Assembly: GCA_946404705.1 (NCBI GenBank)
Contig: CAMJES010000071.1
Location: 1-9,058 of the forward strand
Direction of reading: 5' to 3'
Length of the DNA stretch: 9,058 bases
Origin: an uncultured Ruminococcus sp.
Lineage (GTDB): Bacteria; Bacillota; Clostridia; Oscillospirales; Ruminococcaceae
A program made the position numbers and the translations under genes. Below, piece after piece: positions 7,472 to 9,058 of this stretch (position 1 is the first letter of the stretch; each line of letters begins with the position of its first letter). The notes below the pieces were generated by a model, which was given only the letters and a program-made list of their open reading frames with translations, was not told the origin of the DNA and ran no database searches.

Positions 7472-8157
7472 TACTCTTCTCCCCTCTCAAATATAGAATT
7501 GACCTCTGCAACTCTCTGTTGACTCAAGAAATACGGCATAAGATCGGACAGTTTCTGTGTTGGCTTATAAACGTTTGGTTCAGATTCATAAATAAGCTCT
7601 TCTTCTCTGAGTTTTCTGATAACCTTCATAATAGCTCCGTTCATATTATCAGCACTGTTATTGTCAATATCATTTCGCTTGGAAAGCCATCTGTCAGCAA
7701 GACCGCAGAATTCAATACTGTATCTTTCTGAAGCGATCTCATAATCTTTTGCTTCATCCCTTATCTTGCGGCAATGCTCGGAAAACTCCTGTATCATATC
7801 GGAAACAACAAACATTTCACGAGTTTCAAGATTATTCCCCTTTCCACCGTACATTGAATGAAGAATAAACACAGCAAGATAATTATATAAATACAAATCG
7901 GAAAGCTTTGCATCGGAACCAACAGAACGCTTGTAATCAGAATTATTCTGCAAAAACAACTCATTTGACTGATCGGGTATCAGATATATCCTTCTTGGAG
8001 TCTTAAAAAGCTTGAATTCAAACTCCTGCTGCAGCATAGCAAGATCGTCGGATACTTCATCATCATAATAATAGGAAAACAATTCTTCATCGCTTTCTTT
8101 TTCAATGTATCCGTTATTCATCAATGCTCTGAATAGCTTCGCTGTCCTTACGTTCAT
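7471..8157 (-). CDS. jetB: JetB/MukE-like subunit of a Wadjet-type condensin (DUF6063-like)
   Basis: This 228-residue protein has no signal peptide, membrane segment or catalytic motif. It is acidic and helical. Residues 1-60 (TAKLFRALMNNGYIEKES, then a run of Asp/Glu/Tyr) look like one small helical or winged-helix domain. Residues 85-130 are a hydrophobic helical core (LYLYNYLAVFILHSMYGG). Residues 172-210 (IMKVIRKLREEELIYES, then a short wing and LSDLMPYFL) read like a C-terminal winged helix. This tandem layout and the length fit the MukE/MksE/JetB class, which binds the kleisin and contacts DNA. The start is fixed by a GAGGTGG site six bases upstream of an ATG that overlaps the jetA stop (ATGA). 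Its own stop overlaps the jetC start (TAATG). I assign it to the type III Wadjet JetB group from context and length; a simple transcription regulator is the less likely alternative. Confidence 0.65.
   Translation of the reverse strand: MNVRTAKLFRALMNNGYIEKESDEELFSYYYDDEVSDDLAMLQQEFEFKLFKTPRRIYLIPDQSNELFLQNNSDYKRSVGSDAKLSDLYLYNYLAVFILHSMYGGKGNNLETREMFVVSDMIQEFSEHCRKIRDEAKDYEIASERYSIEFCGLADRWLSKRNDIDNNSADNMNGAIMKVIRKLREEELIYESEPNVYKPTQKLSDLMPYFLSQQRVAEVNSIFERGEE
7479..7488 (-). promoter_or_regulatory. Shine-Dalgarno site of jetC
   Basis: A purine-rich tract, GAGAGGGGAG, ends seven bases before the ATG at 7471 and lies within the last codons of jetB. It decides the start of the SMC gene at the TAATG junction and suggests efficient re-initiation. 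Confidence 0.75.
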
Positions 8158-9058
8158 CTTACCACCTCAATTTCAAAGTCGTTGGAAAATATCTTCATTT
8201 GACCTTCAATCGTAAATTCACACACTTCATTTAGCCTGTCAATACGAACGCTTTTTATGCTTAACATCTCATCGGTCAATTCACTTAAACAATATGCAAG
8301 ATCAAATTCACCCGATGGGATAATAATATTCCTTTCGCTGTTTTTCCAACCCTCAATGTCTATTTCACCCATTGAATAAAGCTTCATCATTACATCAAGT
8401 AATGAATTGTCTTTACACAGTTCCGATAATTCTTCCATGCTCAATGAATCAACAAATCCACTGAATTTATGTTCACCATCACTCTTAATGTACGAAAACA
8501 TAGCCTTGATAATCGCAGCATACCTCTTGTTACGTATTTCTTCAATGGATATGACCTGCTCATCTCCAGCTGTCAGATCAACATAACCCGATACGACTTC
8601 TTCGCGAAGCTTTTTCTGAATGCCATAAAAGCTTTCTATGCTGAAATACCGAGGAAATCTCGGCTTAAATAATGGTACAAGGAGCTTTGAAAGGTCTGCA
8701 ATTCCATCTGTATCTACCTTTTGCATAGGTTCAATGATCGTTTTTTCAAAATCAAATCTTTTGGAAAGCATATCCGAAAAATCCGATTCAAGAATATCCG
8801 CATAGCATTTTCCCATAGAAAATTTCTTGTTATATATCCTTGTCTGTTCTCCGATAACTACATCAATGTTTTTCAGTATTTTATTTATTTCACGCTCTGT
8901 GTTTTCAGCATTTGCAATGATAGTTCCGCTGTTCGCCGAGTCAATGATAGCATCAAGCTGTGCCGAAACAGCTGCTCTGATCTCATTCATCTGATTGCTT
9001 TCGTCTTCAAATGCACTTTCGACCTGCTTGATAAGTTCATCATATTCATCGACCGATA
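8154..9058 (-). CDS. jetA: JetA/MukF-like kleisin subunit of a Wadjet-type condensin, partial (5' end beyond the window)
   Basis: The reading frame is open to the right edge: 22 more codons without a stop lie upstream of the ATG at 8990, and that ATG has no Shine-Dalgarno site, so it is an internal methionine. About 300 C-terminal residues are visible. They are mostly helical and rich in Glu, Ile and Leu, with a compact C-terminal region (last ~130 residues) that could be the winged-helix that docks on the SMC head; the sequence ends EIEVVR. No enzymatic motif is visible. The call rests mainly on position: it is the first of three genes ending in an SMC ATPase, as in jetABC and mksFEB operons, and on resemblance to the type III Wadjet JetA family (DUF5716) as I remember it. 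In such complexes the kleisin bridges the two SMC heads and recruits JetB. It overlaps jetB by four bases (ATGA). Family assignment is moderate; a role as an SMC partner is fairly likely. Confidence 0.62.
   Translation of the reverse strand, partial: SVDEYDELIKQVESAFEDESNQMNEIRAAVSAQLDAIIDSANSGTIIANAENTEREINKILKNIDVVIGEQTRIYNKKFSMGKCYADILESDFSDMLSKRFDFEKTIIEPMQKVDTDGIADLSKLLVPLFKPRFPRYFSIESFYGIQKKLREEVVSGYVDLTAGDEQVISIEEIRNKRYAAIIKAMFSYIKSDGEHKFSGFVDSLSMEELSELCKDNSLLDVMMKLYSMGEIDIEGWKNSERNIIIPSGEFDLAYCLSELTDEMLSIKSVRIDRLNEVCEFTIEGQMKIFSNDFEIEVVR
8162..8168 (-). promoter_or_regulatory. Shine-Dalgarno site of jetB
   Basis: Reading leftward, GAGGTGG lies just before the ATG at 8157; the GAGGT core is six bases from it. 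The site is inside the end of jetA. It supports this ATG and shows that jetB can load its own ribosomes as well as those finishing jetA. Confidence 0.75.

Noticed and set aside
8154..8990. The ATG at 8990 as the start of the first gene (278 residues).
   Set aside because: The frame stays open to the window edge and no Shine-Dalgarno site precedes this ATG, so it is an internal methionine of a longer protein.
3170..9058. A housekeeping MukBEF or chromosomal Smc-ScpAB locus.
   Set aside because: The small subunits do not look like ScpA/ScpB, MukBEF is a proteobacterial system, and the nuclease-helicase and MazG neighbours suggest defence. An MksBEF-like chromosome role is not excluded.

Overview
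The window carries one leftward (minus-strand) operon of five tightly packed genes, followed by a 561-base non-coding stretch full of hairpins. AT-rich sequence, strong Shine-Dalgarno sites of the AAGGAG/GAGGTG kind and Firmicutes-like protein families suggest a low-to-medium GC Firmicute, probably a gut clostridium (Ruminococcus/Lachnospiraceae-like). This is inference from style, not from a marker gene.

In transcription order (right to left): (1) the C-terminal 300 residues of a JetA/MukF-like kleisin subunit, cut by the right edge; (2) a 228-residue JetB/MukE-like subunit with a C-terminal winged-helix; (3) a 1433-residue SMC-like ATPase (JetC/MukB-like) with Walker A, long coiled coils, a central hinge, an SGGE signature and a Walker B; (4) a 103-residue MazG-superfamily nucleotide pyrophosphohydrolase; (5) a 762-residue SF2 helicase with a PD-(D/E)xK-like nuclease domain at its N-terminus. 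Genes 1-3 look like a type III Wadjet (plasmid- and phage-limiting condensin) core. Neighbouring genes overlap or are 15 bases apart, so all five are probably transcribed together and largely translationally coupled.

The unusual point is what follows the SMC gene. Wadjet systems need a fourth subunit, the TOPRIM nuclease JetD. No JetD is visible here. The place after jetC is taken by the MazG-like enzyme and the nuclease-helicase. JetD may lie upstream, beyond the right edge. If it does not, the operon would be a condensin loop extruder joined to a different effector pair. If it does, this is a Wadjet carrying a second two-gene module. Either arrangement deserves a comparative check. A second oddity is the Walker B of JetC, which reads D-N rather than D-E.

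Bases 1-561 hold no convincing gene. They contain four separate hairpins, at least three of them terminator-like, and a possible outward promoter at the extreme left edge. This looks like the downstream boundary of the operon or island.
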